Source of the DNA: an uncultured Roseburia sp. | GTDB taxonomy: Bacteria; Bacillota; Clostridia; Lachnospirales; Lachnospiraceae | NCBI GenBank assembly: GCA_900550935.1 | Contig: URUD01000005.1 | Location: forward strand, 1 to 64,000 | Length of the DNA: 64,000 nt | Direction of reading: 5' to 3' | Part shown: in pieces, positions 1-8,798 of the stretch | Layout: the number at the start of each line of letters is the position of its first letter | Position numbering within the stretch: position 1 is the stretch's first letter | Position numbers and translations under genes: made by a program | The notes under the pieces: model-generated | What the model was told of the DNA's origin: nothing | Databases searched by the model: none | What the model saw: the letters and a program-made list of their open reading frames with translations, nothing else

Positions 1-646
1 CTGCTGTGAAATGCGGTTCAGATATGTTTGGTCGTGCTACTTTCGTCATGGACAGAGGCTATGATGACAACAAAATGTTTTTGAAGATGGATGAGTTAAA
101 GCAGGATTACGTGATCCGGCTCACTTCCAAACGCAGTCTCTTTTTCCATGGAAAATGGGTCTCTGACACGCATTTAAGAAACCAGCGGAAAGGAAAGATC
201 AAAACGCCACTGTTATTTCGTGGGAAATACCACGATGCATACCTCTCTCATGTAAAAGTACAGATAACTGCATCAAAAAAAGATATCTATCTGGTTCTTG
301 TTTACGGAATTACAGAACATCCCATGATGCTTGCCACGAATAAAGAAATCAAATCCAAAGATGATGTCATAAAAGTTGCAAAGACTTACTTCTCCAGATG
401 GCGCATTGAGGAATATTTCCGTTGTAAAAAGCAGATGTTTCAGTTTGAAAATTTCCGGGTGCGGAAGCTTGCAAGGTTTCCGTCATAAAAAAAGCTGATC
501 CTGTAAAAGGAAAAGTACATTTCTGCTATTACCGGCTGGCAAAAGGCATCCGTGGCATACTGTCGTATGCAAAAGAAGGCATCAGGCTATGGTTTCGGAC
601 AAAGCGTCCGGTGTACCATCAACTTTGCCTTAAGCTAGGCATATGA
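1..646 (+). pseudogene. IS4-type DDE transposase remnant (5' end outside window)
   Basis: The reading frame from 6 to 488 has transposase features: VMDRGYDD with a catalytic-type Asp, and near its end YFSRWRIEEYFRCKKQ, which matches the YREK-like glutamate segment of IS4-family transposases. It stops at 486-488. The C-terminal part continues in another frame to a stop at 644-646 (KADPVKGKVHFCYYRLAKG onward), so the gene is frameshifted and probably also internally deleted. The 5' end lies outside the window. It cannot encode an active transposase. It marks an old insertion at the edge of the glycan island. The IS4 assignment comes from motif shape only; a related DDE family is possible. Confidence 0.75.
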
Positions 647-845
647 ATAGATAAAAGAATATTTCTCCCAGAGTCCGGTTCCGGCGGATCAAAGCCCCGG
701 ATGGGGCTTATTAAAGTGCCTCTGATCACAACACTGCCAATCCTAAAATCTCAAAAAAGTGGCAGATTGGTACTTTAGGAGAAGTTTGGTAACTTTAAGT
801 TACATTTTGCGGAAACTCAAGATTTTTGTCATGAGACAAACCTGA
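647..845. other. Gene-free gap with a GC-rich hairpin
   Basis: No gene is seen. Positions 692-709 form a 7-bp stem (AAGCCCC / GGGGCTT) around a GGAT loop. The following bases are not U-rich, so it is a weak terminator candidate. The right-hand part may hold the decayed end of the insertion element, but no clear terminal inverted repeat pair could be assigned. Confidence 0.35.
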
Positions 846-1952
846 TCACATCTCCTGCATCCGCTTTTTCGCCGGTTCATACTCCGGGCATTTGCCGTAA
901 TAGGCAAGTGCCTTATCTTTTTGTCCAAGGCATTCATAAATGACGCCGATATTATAGTATGCCAGATAGGAATTTACGCCTGTCATCTTACAGTCCTTCT
1001 GCTCTGTCGCTTTTTCAAACTGTGCTACTGCCTCTTCAAACCGGCCGTTATTCATATAGATCAGCCCCATCAAAAACTGAAAATCCGCACTGTCTCCAAA
1101 TTCATCCCGGATTCCCTCAAAGAAGAGTGCCTCCTCTGCCCGGTTGCTGTTTAGCAGTGCATAGCCATAAGTCTCCACCATATCGATCACATATTCCAGC
1201 CTCGGGTTTAAGTCGAATGACAGTCCCCGCCCAAAATAATCACATGCTTTTTCATAGTCCTGCGCCATATAGGCACTTTTTCCAAGCTGATACAGGATAT
1301 AGGAAATCTGCTCTGCCTGCCTTGATGAGATCTGATATTTTTCCGCTTCATATGTTATCCCCGGGTATTTTTCTTCCCAATTTTCAAGTTCTTTCTGCAA
1401 TAACAGAGCATTTCGCTCTGCTTTCTTTCTGCGCTCCTCCATCGGCAGATCATACCCGGTATGCAGGATCGTAACCGGTGTCTGATAGGTATCATAGGTA
1501 TCTCCCTCATATGGTGCAACCTGCTCATGGATCCGTCCTTCGTAATGAAATTTCTTTTTGGAAAAGATGCGGTTCAGCCATTCCCGGTTCTCCTGCCTCA
1601 CACCATCTCTGGAAAACACATTGATCCTGCGAATACGACCCACATCATCCGGGTGCGCTTCTATCAGTTCCTCCAACTGCACCAGATCCGTTTTCTCTAA
1701 AAATTCATCGCTGTCGATGACCATGACATATTCATTGGATGCCTTTGAAATCGCATAATTTTTTGCCGCTGCAAAGTCATCACACCATGCAAAATCATAC
1801 ACAAAATCCGTGTATTTCCTGGCAATCTCCTTTGTCCGGTCAGTAGAACCCGTGTCAACAACAATGATTTCAAGTTCCGTATCGCTCAAACAGGAAAGGC
1901 ATCTCTTTATATTCTGTTCTTCGTTTTTGGTAATGATACATATGGATAGCAT
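846..1952 (-). CDS. GT2 glycosyltransferase with C-terminal TPR repeats
   Basis: Encodes 368 residues. The N-terminal third is a GT-A fold glycosyltransferase of family 2: LSICIITKNEE at the start, VVDTGSTDRT at 31-40 and the DxD-type VIDSDEF at 78-84, which would bind the metal and nucleotide sugar. The C-terminal half (about 210-368) has TPR-like helices (for example QFLMGLIYMNNGRFEEAVAQF and AYYNIGVIYECLGQKDKALAYY as separate units). GT2-TPR proteins of this layout are common in Firmicutes and often glycosylate proteins or peptides; here the acceptor is unknown. It is cytoplasmic by sequence, with no signal or membrane segment. It stands alone on the minus strand, bounded by the broken regulator upstream and the transposase remnant downstream. 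The start site has only a weak ribosome binding site. Confidence 0.8.
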   Translation of the reverse strand: MLSICIITKNEEQNIKRCLSCLSDTELEIIVVDTGSTDRTKEIARKYTDFVYDFAWCDDFAAAKNYAISKASNEYVMVIDSDEFLEKTDLVQLEELIEAHPDDVGRIRRINVFSRDGVRQENREWLNRIFSKKKFHYEGRIHEQVAPYEGDTYDTYQTPVTILHTGYDLPMEERRKKAERNALLLQKELENWEEKYPGITYEAEKYQISSRQAEQISYILYQLGKSAYMAQDYEKACDYFGRGLSFDLNPRLEYVIDMVETYGYALLNSNRAEEALFFEGIRDEFGDSADFQFLMGLIYMNNGRFEEAVAQFEKATEQKDCKMTGVNSYLAYYNIGVIYECLGQKDKALAYYGKCPEYEPAKKRMQEM

Positions 1953-2038
1953 GTGCTGGTGTAGTCCTTTCCATCTAAACTTAACCTATTTGTCAATCTT
2001 CCTACGGTTACTATAGTAGAAGACTTTCATCTGTCTGT

Positions 2039-3303
2039 TTACTGTTTCGTTACATACCTCTGCAGCCTGCTCTGCGGTTTCTCTGGTATTGTATATGCCA
2101 GCTTCCCACTTTTTAATAATGGCTTAATATATGTTCTTGTCATATAGGTCAAATTTTTATAACCTATATATTCGGAAATCTCTTTCTTAGTTCTTGCTAC
2201 TTTACAAAATTCAAGTATTTTCTCTACAACTGCGTCCTTTCCGACTTGGTCACTGACTTGGTCACTGACTTGGTCACTGACTTGGTCACTCCTCTTCGGA
2301 CCTGACTTCATTGTTGCTGTTTCATTCAGCGGAATCACTGTTTTAAAGACATCACCTTCTACAAACTGCGGAATGCCACCGGAATACAACTTGGTAAATT
2401 TATAAGTGTTTCGCATACCGGAACCCAACTCATCCGCAAGACCAATTTCCCTAAATACCTTTGATATTGCAGGATTCTTAGGAAATGGCTCAAATGTATT
2501 CAAATTTAAATTTCCATATCCATGCGTTCTGTTACTATTCTCCGCAAATATCCGGTATTTCTCTATTACTATCTTTGCTACATAACCGCTTGAATAATCC
2601 CTGTGTGCCAGACTATTCGATATGATTTCTCTTAAAATTGCATCTCTCGCACTGACAGACTGCATGCCATCTAAAACAAATGGATCATTTAAATGCTTTT
2701 TAGCAAACTCACTCATTCTGTCATAGCTATCCAGCAAATTAGTAACTATCACGTCTCGATCATCGTATCTGTCCAAATTCTGCACTCGGAAAATCATATC
2801 TGTTTTATGCTGCGGAAGTGCCGACATAATAGTTGTATCTTTTCCAAATAACAAAATTGCCGCTAGTGTAATACCTTCTCTTCTACTTTCATGATCTAAT
2901 AAAATAAGCCCTGCGCTCCTTAACAGTTCCTCATCATCCATTAATAACCAGGGATGATTATTACTTCTTGCACGAGTCATTTTTCTAGCTCGTTCTATTA
3001 GATCTGGACGTAGTACGTCCATTCCCCATTCCGGAAACACCTTATTTACAAAATAAGTTCCCTGCTTTCTTGCATATAATTTATACACAAGTTCCTCGTT
3101 ATCTGTAATATCAATATCAGATTCATTATTTCTATCATATATTCGACCAGAACATCTGCTTACCTGCGTACCAGCCGGAACATATATATGCAAAACTTTT
3201 CTTCCCTGCAGTTCATGCTCTACCGGGGTTAAAAATAGTGGTGGGTACATTTCGTATGGCACTCGCCTTTTCCTATAATTTCCAGTAATTCTTTTTCGTT
3301 CAA
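2039..3303 (-). pseudogene. AlbA_2/RecG-like transcriptional regulator, N-terminal deletion and frameshift
   Basis: The main frame (GTG at 3262 to 2039) encodes 407 residues matching the second half of AlbA_2 / ATP-binding RecG-like regulators: YPPLFLTPVEHE, VLHIYVPAGTQVSRCSGR, a central GHKL-like DAILREIISNSLAHRDYSS segment and a winged-helix C-terminus. Upstream lies a good ribosome binding site (AGGAGGGAG) and a TTG start at 3303 that encodes MNEKELLEIIGKGE, the family's usual N-terminus. That frame runs into the main frame one base out of register at 3262-3264. About 80 residues of the AlbA_2 core appear to be deleted at this junction. The truncated form could still be translated weakly from the GTG, but the normal protein is lost. 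Confidence 0.7.
2243..2290 (-). repeat. Four perfect 12-bp tandem repeats encoding SDQV
   Basis: The unit GACTTGGTCACT occurs four times in perfect tandem on the plus strand. On the coding strand it gives the peptide SDQV repeated four times in the linker between the ATP-binding-like domain and the C-terminal helix-turn-helix of the broken AlbA_2 regulator. DQV linkers are a habit of this family. The perfect nucleotide identity suggests recent slippage. Confidence 0.9.
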
Positions 3304-3515
3304 TTTTTCACTCCCTCCTGCATTTTCTTCTAAATAAGCAAATCAATTTTAACATATTATTTGATAAAATACTATTTCCATGTTGTCTCATACAAATACT
3401 CCTAAAATGAATTTTTAGGACGGAAACGCAAGAGATTTCCAAACTTGTTCCAAAAGACCTATCTGTGATACATTATCATGGATAAAGATTTCTGTTTAAC
3501 ATATGATGAGAAAAA
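3304..3515. other. AT-rich divergent intergenic region
   Basis: No gene is seen. The stretch separates the broken minus-strand regulator from the plus-strand GT2 gene. A poor sigma-A-like pair (TTGTTC, 18 bases, TACATT near 3442-3471) could drive the GT2 gene. No sigma-D-like site was found. Confidence 0.3.
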
Positions 3516-4511
3516 ATGCCACTACTAAGTATCATCATTCCCTGCTATAATGCTGCAAAATATATTGATAATTGTTTTCAATCACTTGAAAACCAGACCA
3601 TTGGGATCAAAAACCTGGAAATTATCTTCGTAAATGATGCTTCTACAGACAATACCCTGACATATTTAATGAATTTTGAGCAAAAACATCCAGAAAATGT
3701 GCTCGTCGTGAATTGTGAAAAAAATGGAAGACAGGGTGCTGCCAGAAATATTGGCTTAAGTTACGCCACCTCCGAATACATAGGATTTGCAGATGACGAC
3801 GACGCTTTTGAGCCAGAGATGTACGAAAATCTATATGAAAAAGCTATCTCCTACGACTGCGATATGGTCATGTGTGATTCTGATACCATAACCGGCTCTG
3901 ATTCTCTCCAACAGTCGCAGACAGAAATCCCTGCCAACGACTCATCTGAAACAGACGAACTCTATGAAATTGCCACACCCGAGGAACGTATTGCTTTCAT
4001 TACAATGGATCCGGTCAGATGTATCTGGAATAAAATTTATCGTAAAAGCATACTTACCACAAACAGCATCCATTTTCCGGAGGGATACATCTATGATGAT
4101 ATCTATTTCTATGAGTTGGTAAAGCTTTACGTTAAACGGATCTATAAACGCAACTGTGTCTACTATCACCACATTTTCCGACAAAGTTCTGCATCCATAG
4201 ATACAAAACGAAAAAATGAGATGCCAGGATATCTCAATGTTCAGCTAATATTGTTGGATGAATTAAAAAAACGAGGTTTCTATGATCTTTATAAAAATTC
4301 CTATAATGAAATGCTTTTGTTAGAAGCAATCGGACTTGTAAAAACCTATCTGATCCGTTATGGAAAAATAGAGGATACCATACTACTTGACGTTAAAAAC
4401 AAGCTGCTTCCTTATCGGGACGAATTTCCCAGCAATCCCCTGTTGCAATCCATATGGCATACAGGCATGGTCGATATTGATCGGAAAATTGCCAAAACAT
4501 TAATATTATAA
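3516..4511 (+). CDS. Family 2 glycosyltransferase
   Basis: Encodes 331 residues with a full GT-A domain: PLLSIIIPCYNAAKYI at the start, IIFVNDASTDNT at 37-47, GAARNIGLSYA around 74-84 and the metal-binding FADDDD at 91-96. The part after residue 150 is the variable acceptor-binding half typical of capsule, teichoic acid and flagellin-glycan GT2 enzymes. No membrane segment is seen. It is monocistronic and converges on the second flagellin gene across a shared hairpin. Acceptor and donor cannot be told from sequence. Confidence 0.85.
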   Translation: MPLLSIIIPCYNAAKYIDNCFQSLENQTIGIKNLEIIFVNDASTDNTLTYLMNFEQKHPENVLVVNCEKNGRQGAARNIGLSYATSEYIGFADDDDAFEPEMYENLYEKAISYDCDMVMCDSDTITGSDSLQQSQTEIPANDSSETDELYEIATPEERIAFITMDPVRCIWNKIYRKSILTTNSIHFPEGYIYDDIYFYELVKLYVKRIYKRNCVYYHHIFRQSSASIDTKRKNEMPGYLNVQLILLDELKKRGFYDLYKNSYNEMLLLEAIGLVKTYLIRYGKIEDTILLDVKNKLLPYRDEFPSNPLLQSIWHTGMVDIDRKIAKTLIL

Positions 4512-4517
4512 AGAAAA

Positions 4518-4565
4518 ACCGGTGATCACATGATTGTCTAAAAACATATCCTGTAATCAACCGGT
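4518..4565. terminator. Bidirectional hairpin between GT2 and flagellin genes
   Basis: ACCGGT at 4518-4523 pairs with ACCGGT at 4560-4565 (a palindromic hexamer), with further pairing of GAT/ATC next to it. The hairpin is followed by U-rich runs in both directions (TTTTCTTTAT on minus, ATCTTTTCTTA on plus). It lies between two convergent genes. Confidence 0.45.
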
Positions 4566-4582
4566 ATCTTTTCTTAATCTTC

Positions 4583-5419
4583 TTATCGTAACAATGCCAT
4601 GATGGCTTCTGGTCTCTGATTATACTGTGCCAACAGACTCTGTGACGCATTTACGAGGATCTGGTTTGTGGTATATCCCAGTACTTCATCACCAATATCC
4701 GTGTCACGAATATTGCTCTCGGACTGCTGTGTATTCTGGGATGTGTAATCTGCATTTTTTACCGCACGCGCTAACTGCTCCCAGACTGCTCCAAAATCGT
4801 CTCTCCATCCTGCTGCTTTCTCAATCGCATCCTGCACCATGGTGATCGATTCTGATGCCTTTTCATGATTCGATACATCAACCTTATCTACACCAAGACT
4901 TTCCTTGCTCGCATTTACAAAATTGATGATAATACTCTGTTCTGCCAGAGAACCTGTCTGAACATGAAAATATCCTGGTTTCGCTTTTGGCGTTCCCTCT
5001 GCAAGCATGTAATTCTGGTTAAAATTGGTGTCATAAGCAATATGGTCGATCTCTTTGTTCAACTGATCGATCTCATCCTGGATTGCCTTACGATCTTCCT
5101 CGGTGTTCACATCATTTGCAGCCTGTGTTGTCAGTTCTACCATACGATCCAATATCGTCTGGGTCTCTTCCAATGCCGCATCTGCTGTCTGAACCAAACC
5201 AATTCCATCTTGAATATTATTGGATGCCTTGTTCAAACCTCTGATCTGGTTTCTCATCGCTTCAGATACTGTAAGCTCTGCCGCCTCATCATTTGCATGA
5301 TTGATCTTGTAACCAGATGCAAGTTTTTCTGAAGATTTGTCTACATTTTCTGTATTAATCTTCAACTGCCGATGTTGATACATCGACTGCATGTTATGGT
5401 TTACAACTATTCTGCCCAT
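4583..5419 (-). CDS. Divergent second flagellin
   Basis: Encodes 278 residues from ATG at 5419, chosen because GGAGGG precedes it at proper spacing; a longer frame has no such site. The N-terminal D0/D1 (IVVNHNMQSMYQHRQL, then KSSEKLASGYKINHANDEAA) and the C-terminal D0 (SNIRDTDIGDEVLGYTTNQI to the end) are flagellin. The central part is short. Several near-invariant flagellin positions differ from the major flagellin at 43341: RAGDDAAGL has become HANDEAAEL, and the NRLEHTIANL helix has become WEQLARAVKNA. It has its own sigma-D-like promoter at 5504-5530 and lies far from the main flagellar locus, next to LicD genes. It could be a minor filament subunit, a cap or junction variant, or a decaying paralogue. 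Confidence 0.85.
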   Translation of the reverse strand: MGRIVVNHNMQSMYQHRQLKINTENVDKSSEKLASGYKINHANDEAAELTVSEAMRNQIRGLNKASNNIQDGIGLVQTADAALEETQTILDRMVELTTQAANDVNTEEDRKAIQDEIDQLNKEIDHIAYDTNFNQNYMLAEGTPKAKPGYFHVQTGSLAEQSIIINFVNASKESLGVDKVDVSNHEKASESITMVQDAIEKAAGWRDDFGAVWEQLARAVKNADYTSQNTQQSESNIRDTDIGDEVLGYTTNQILVNASQSLLAQYNQRPEAIMALLR

Positions 5420-5503
5420 ATTTCCCTCCGTGTCCTTTTTTTCCAAAGATACGCTACCGCTTGTATCTCTGTAATCATCTTCCTTGATAATTAGCTATAT
5501 AGT

Positions 5504-5530
5504 GTATCGGCATTTGCCCTCTTTTTCTTA
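5504..5530 (-). promoter_or_regulatory. Sigma-D (sigma-28) type promoter of second flagellin
   Basis: Read on the minus strand: TAAG, 15 bases, GCCGATAC, against the consensus TAAA-N15-GCCGATAT. The leader to the flagellin start is about 75 bases and contains five GGA triplets, the core of CsrA sites. Confidence 0.7.
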
Positions 5531-5564
5531 ATCTTCCCCGCAAATTTTCTATTCATAATATGTA

Positions 5565-5591
5565 TCATTTTTCATTTATTTCAGCCGATAT
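5565..5591 (+). promoter_or_regulatory. Sigma-D type promoter of licD gene
   Basis: A perfect -10, GCCGATAT, at 5584-5591. The -35 position 15 bases upstream is TCAT, a poor match. It faces away from the second-flagellin promoter, so the two form a divergent sigma-D pair. Confidence 0.5.
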
Positions 5592-5631
5592 ATTTAATAG
5601 TATTTTTTATTCCTTAAAGGAGTCCCCTATT

Positions 5632-6594
5632 ATGATTTTCCCTGAAAACTTTTTCCAAGACGAATATCGCAATGGTTTTTTAGTTCCGCAGATGATGAAG
5701 CGCGCCTGGGCGGCAAAGCTTGAATTACTGCAGATCATCATCGATATCTGCAATAAATATGATATTACCTATTTTGCTGAATATGGCACACTGCTTGGCG
5801 CAATACGCCACAAGGGCTTCATTCCGTGGGATGATGATGTGGATATTGCTCTCAAACGGCCTGATTACAACAAGCTGATCCGCGTCCTTCCTTCTGAACT
5901 TCCAAATGGGATCGCACTCGCCGGACCTTATGCCCAAACAGATAAATTGTTTTTGCCAACCTGCCAGTCTGTCGTTGCAACGGTTTCGTCCGACTGGAAG
6001 CTTTCAGATTATATGCAGCGTTTTCACGGCTTTCCGTATCGTAATATGGGGATCGATATCTTCCCGCTTGATTATCTCCCGGATGATCCCGAACTGAGTT
6101 CCCTTCAACAGTACCTGGTTCAGAAAATCGTGTTCTGTGTCCGCAACTGGGAGAAAACCAACGAGATCACAAGGGAAGAAAATGTAAAAGAGATCGAATC
6201 GCTATGCAGTACCCACATTGCACGTGATGCAAATATTCTTCGCACTCTGATACAGCTCTCGGATTCCATCCGCGCGTTATATCAGGAAAACGACGGCAAC
6301 GACATTGCCAAAGACGGTTTCTGGTTTACAAATGACCGCCAGATCGCCACCCCAAAAGAATGGTTTGATGAAACGATTACCGTACCATTTGAAAACATTA
6401 TGGTTGCTGTACCAAAACAGTATGACGAAATCCTTACCAACCGCTACGGTGATTACAGGAACCCCATCATAACTGCCACAACACACACTTATCCTTTTTA
6501 CAAAGTAGAAGAATGTGCATTAAGAAACTATCTGGATGCTCATGGATATACCAGAAGTATTGATGATTTTGTGAGAGAACATTATTCAGAGTAA
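5632..6594 (+). CDS. licD: LicD-family phosphotransferase (copy 1, long type)
   Basis: Encodes 320 residues from ATG 5632 (AAAGGAG nine bases upstream). It opens with FPENFFQDEYRNGFLVPQMM and KRAWAA, shared by four of the six LicD proteins here. The family signature follows at residues 51-72: EYGTLLGAIRH, then KGFIPWDDDVD, whose acidic cluster binds metal. LicD proteins move phosphocholine, or another phospho- or phosphono-group, from a CDP or CMP carrier onto a glycan. The head group of this copy is unknown. A sigma-D-like promoter precedes it, and a fragment of another licD lies just downstream on the other strand. Confidence 0.88.
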   Translation: MIFPENFFQDEYRNGFLVPQMMKRAWAAKLELLQIIIDICNKYDITYFAEYGTLLGAIRHKGFIPWDDDVDIALKRPDYNKLIRVLPSELPNGIALAGPYAQTDKLFLPTCQSVVATVSSDWKLSDYMQRFHGFPYRNMGIDIFPLDYLPDDPELSSLQQYLVQKIVFCVRNWEKTNEITREENVKEIESLCSTHIARDANILRTLIQLSDSIRALYQENDGNDIAKDGFWFTNDRQIATPKEWFDETITVPFENIMVAVPKQYDEILTNRYGDYRNPIITATTHTYPFYKVEECALRNYLDAHGYTRSIDDFVREHYSE

Positions 6595-6599
6595 CTCCA

Positions 6600-6724
6600 T
6601 CATAACTGGAGTTCTCCCATCGAAACTTTCTCACAAAATTCTTCTACACTTCCCATGAAACCTACTGCTCTTATCTGCTGGCATAGTCTTTGTTTTCCAC
6701 ATTTATTTTCCGGCATAAAATGTA
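6600..6724 (-). pseudogene. LicD C-terminal fragment
   Basis: On the minus strand, from about 6716 to the stop at 6600-6602, the sequence encodes QQIRAVGFMGSVEEF and CEKVSMGELQL, almost identical to the C-terminal end of the LicD protein at 17443-18426 (KQIRAVGFMGSVEEF, CEKVSMGKLQV). Homology begins at the PFYA segment and nothing upstream is retained. This is the last tenth of a lost licD copy, wedged between two intact licD genes. It indicates recombination between LicD loci. Confidence 0.85.
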
Positions 6725-6746
6725 TCCCAGTATGATTTATCTATGA

Positions 6747-7604
6747 TCACAGCCCTTCTTGATTTAATTCTAATTTAGATACTGGCGCATGTCCCACTCT
6801 CTTTTCTTCTGGTGGAAGTTTCATATAATCGCCATATACGTATGACAAACAATCGTCATAGGCCCTGGTTCCCCAGAATTCTTCTCCCTCAAAGACATAT
6901 TTTTCACGATCTAGCAGCCAGTCCCTTTTAAATCCGTATCTGGAATACAGACTGTTGGCCTTTTTATTCTCCTCTTTTCCCGGTGCCGTAAACAGCAGAC
7001 AGCGGACTCTGTCTGAAACCTTATTTCCCTTATGTACCATCACATTGCGCAACTTATATATGGTGCTTTTGGGAATTGGTGCCAATATTTTGTATACCAG
7101 ACGTACCAGTGGATTTTTCTCGGTATTTTTTCCAACCTTTGCCCACAACATTTTTCTCAGTACAAAACCATATGCATCCTGCAAAATACGGAATGGTAAA
7201 AACCACGGCACATTATCCAGAGGAAAGATATCGATAAATACTCCATTTTTATATGGAATATGCTCCTGTCCGCAACGGACATAAGTTGTATTCAAATTGC
7301 GCAGCTTGGAATATCCCCAGAGGTAATATTCATCGGAACATTCATCCTGAAGGAAATATTTTTGGGGCAGTTCTTTTTTGCATGCCTCGCGAAATCTTCT
7401 ATAATCTTTACGTAGCATTAAAATATCCACATCATCATCCCATGGGATAAATCCCTTATGCCTTACTGCACCAAGCATGGTTCCATATCCCAACACATAT
7501 TTGATATGGTTTTCTTCACAAATCCGATGTACTTCCCTTAGCATTTCCAACTGGATTTTTCTGATCCGCTCCCGCTGTTCTTCTGTAATCTTAATTTCAT
7601 CCAT
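6747..7604 (-). CDS. licD: LicD-family phosphotransferase (copy 2, short type)
   Basis: Encodes 285 residues. It differs from the long type in its N-terminus (IKITEEQRERIRKIQLEML) and is closest in layout to the copy at 18687. The signature is at about 39-62: GYGTMLGAVRHKG and FIPWDDDVDILML. The last gene of a tight minus-strand operon (epimerase, nucleotidyltransferase, glycerophosphotransferase, licD), its start lies one base from the end of the preceding gene. That operon could make and transfer one activated head group. C-terminal residues are rich in basic and aromatic side chains, and no membrane segment is present. Confidence 0.88.
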   Translation of the reverse strand: MDEIKITEEQRERIRKIQLEMLREVHRICEENHIKYVLGYGTMLGAVRHKGFIPWDDDVDILMLRKDYRRFREACKKELPQKYFLQDECSDEYYLWGYSKLRNLNTTYVRCGQEHIPYKNGVFIDIFPLDNVPWFLPFRILQDAYGFVLRKMLWAKVGKNTEKNPLVRLVYKILAPIPKSTIYKLRNVMVHKGNKVSDRVRCLLFTAPGKEENKKANSLYSRYGFKRDWLLDREKYVFEGEEFWGTRAYDDCLSYVYGDYMKLPPEEKRVGHAPVSKLELNQEGL

Positions 7605-7605
7605 A

Positions 7606-8787
7606 TTATCTGTTCACTCCTGTCATTACTTTTTTACATATCTCGCAATGGACTTTTTCACCACAGGTTCCATCGGTATTTGCCATTGAACTTCTTGCAT
7701 ATTCCATTCGTTCCTGCTGCTTTGGATCAATGCCAGCCAATACCATATTTAAAAAATCAGAAAGATCCTCTCCATCTTCTCTGAAATAGTTTGAAAAATA
7801 ATCGCAAAAAACATAATCCTTACGATTTTCGCTTTTCCCGGTCAGTAAATAGGACGGTTTGCCGGTAAAATTATACTGCATTACCAGTGAACTGTAATCG
7901 CTGATCATGGCATCCGATGCTTTCATTGCAGCTTCCGCTGTATCGCTTCCATCAATTATGGCATTTGGTGCTTTCCGGATGCGCTCCAACAGCATGTCAT
8001 ATTCCGCCTGCTTTTGTAACATTGATCTCATCGTATCAAGCAACAATGGGTGCGGACGCCAGATCAATGCCAGCCTGTTATCCTGCAAGATCGGTTCAAT
8101 CAGTTTCTGGATCTGTTCCAGCCAGTTGTCATTTCTCAGGCAGGTAGTAATACTCGTATTTAACAGAATCACTTTACGATTTTCTATCACTGGTTTCCAC
8201 TCATCTATTTGGGAGAACTGCTTTTCCCTGATCTTATAGACAGCATCTACCTTAGGGCTTCCTAATACCAGTAACCTTCTTTCCGGGTAACCGCAAAATG
8301 CGTACGCATTTTTCAGATTTTCATTCTGCAGGATAAGGTAATCGCTGTATACTGCTCCCATATTGGCACAGTTTGGTAACATATTTTCGTATTTTTTACA
8401 AAATCCCGAAATATAATATGGCACATATACCAGGATGCCTCCGCCTTTTTTCAGTTCTGTGGAAAAAAAACGCGGATGCACCATAGTGACCTTATTGTAC
8501 TGGTCATAGGGATTGTGGATATACATAACATCCGGCATTTCCTGTTCCAAAAAATAGGTCTGATAATCTATGATCGGAACTTTCTTAGCAAACGCTGCTC
8601 CCTCATAATGTTCTTTTTCAATCTCCCCATCTGCGTTTTTGGAATAATACGGTATCGGTATGACCTGACATTCACAGTTTTCATCCCGATCTGCAGCTTC
8701 CCATATACTCTCCAGAGAATCCCACATCGAAATTTTATACGGGAAAAAGGCAACTTTTATCTTTTTCGCACTTTCATCTTTGTTCAT
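7606..8787 (-). CDS. CDP-glycerol glycerophosphotransferase family protein (TagB/TagF-like)
   Basis: Encodes 393 residues from ATG 8787, preferred over an upstream in-frame start at 8853 because TAAGGG lies nine bases before it and the longer frame would overlap the previous gene. The GT-B-like C-terminal half holds the family hallmarks: LIWRPHPLL for phosphate binding, and DAMISDYSSLVMQYNFTGKP near the end for the CDP-linked donor. Family members transfer glycerol phosphate or ribitol phosphate from a CDP donor in teichoic acid and capsule synthesis. Here the enzyme lies between a LicC-like nucleotidyltransferase and LicD. It may add a polyol-phosphate unit to a soluble or protein-bound glycan. 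No membrane anchor is seen. Confidence 0.82.
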   Translation of the reverse strand: MNKDESAKKIKVAFFPYKISMWDSLESIWEAADRDENCECQVIPIPYYSKNADGEIEKEHYEGAAFAKKVPIIDYQTYFLEQEMPDVMYIHNPYDQYNKVTMVHPRFFSTELKKGGGILVYVPYYISGFCKKYENMLPNCANMGAVYSDYLILQNENLKNAYAFCGYPERRLLVLGSPKVDAVYKIREKQFSQIDEWKPVIENRKVILLNTSITTCLRNDNWLEQIQKLIEPILQDNRLALIWRPHPLLLDTMRSMLQKQAEYDMLLERIRKAPNAIIDGSDTAEAAMKASDAMISDYSSLVMQYNFTGKPSYLLTGKSENRKDYVFCDYFSNYFREDGEDLSDFLNMVLAGIDPKQQERMEYARSSMANTDGTCGEKVHCEICKKVMTGVNR

Positions 8788-8798
8788 CCGTCTTACCC

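Noticed and set aside
959..1474. Plus-strand open frame of 171 codons
   Set aside because: It lies fully antisense to the GT2-TPR glycosyltransferase, has no ribosome binding site and is rich in Pro, Ser and His, as expected of a shadow frame.
2243..2290. Short regular repeats as a CRISPR-like array
   Set aside because: The units are 12 bases, perfectly tandem without spacers and in frame within a coding sequence.
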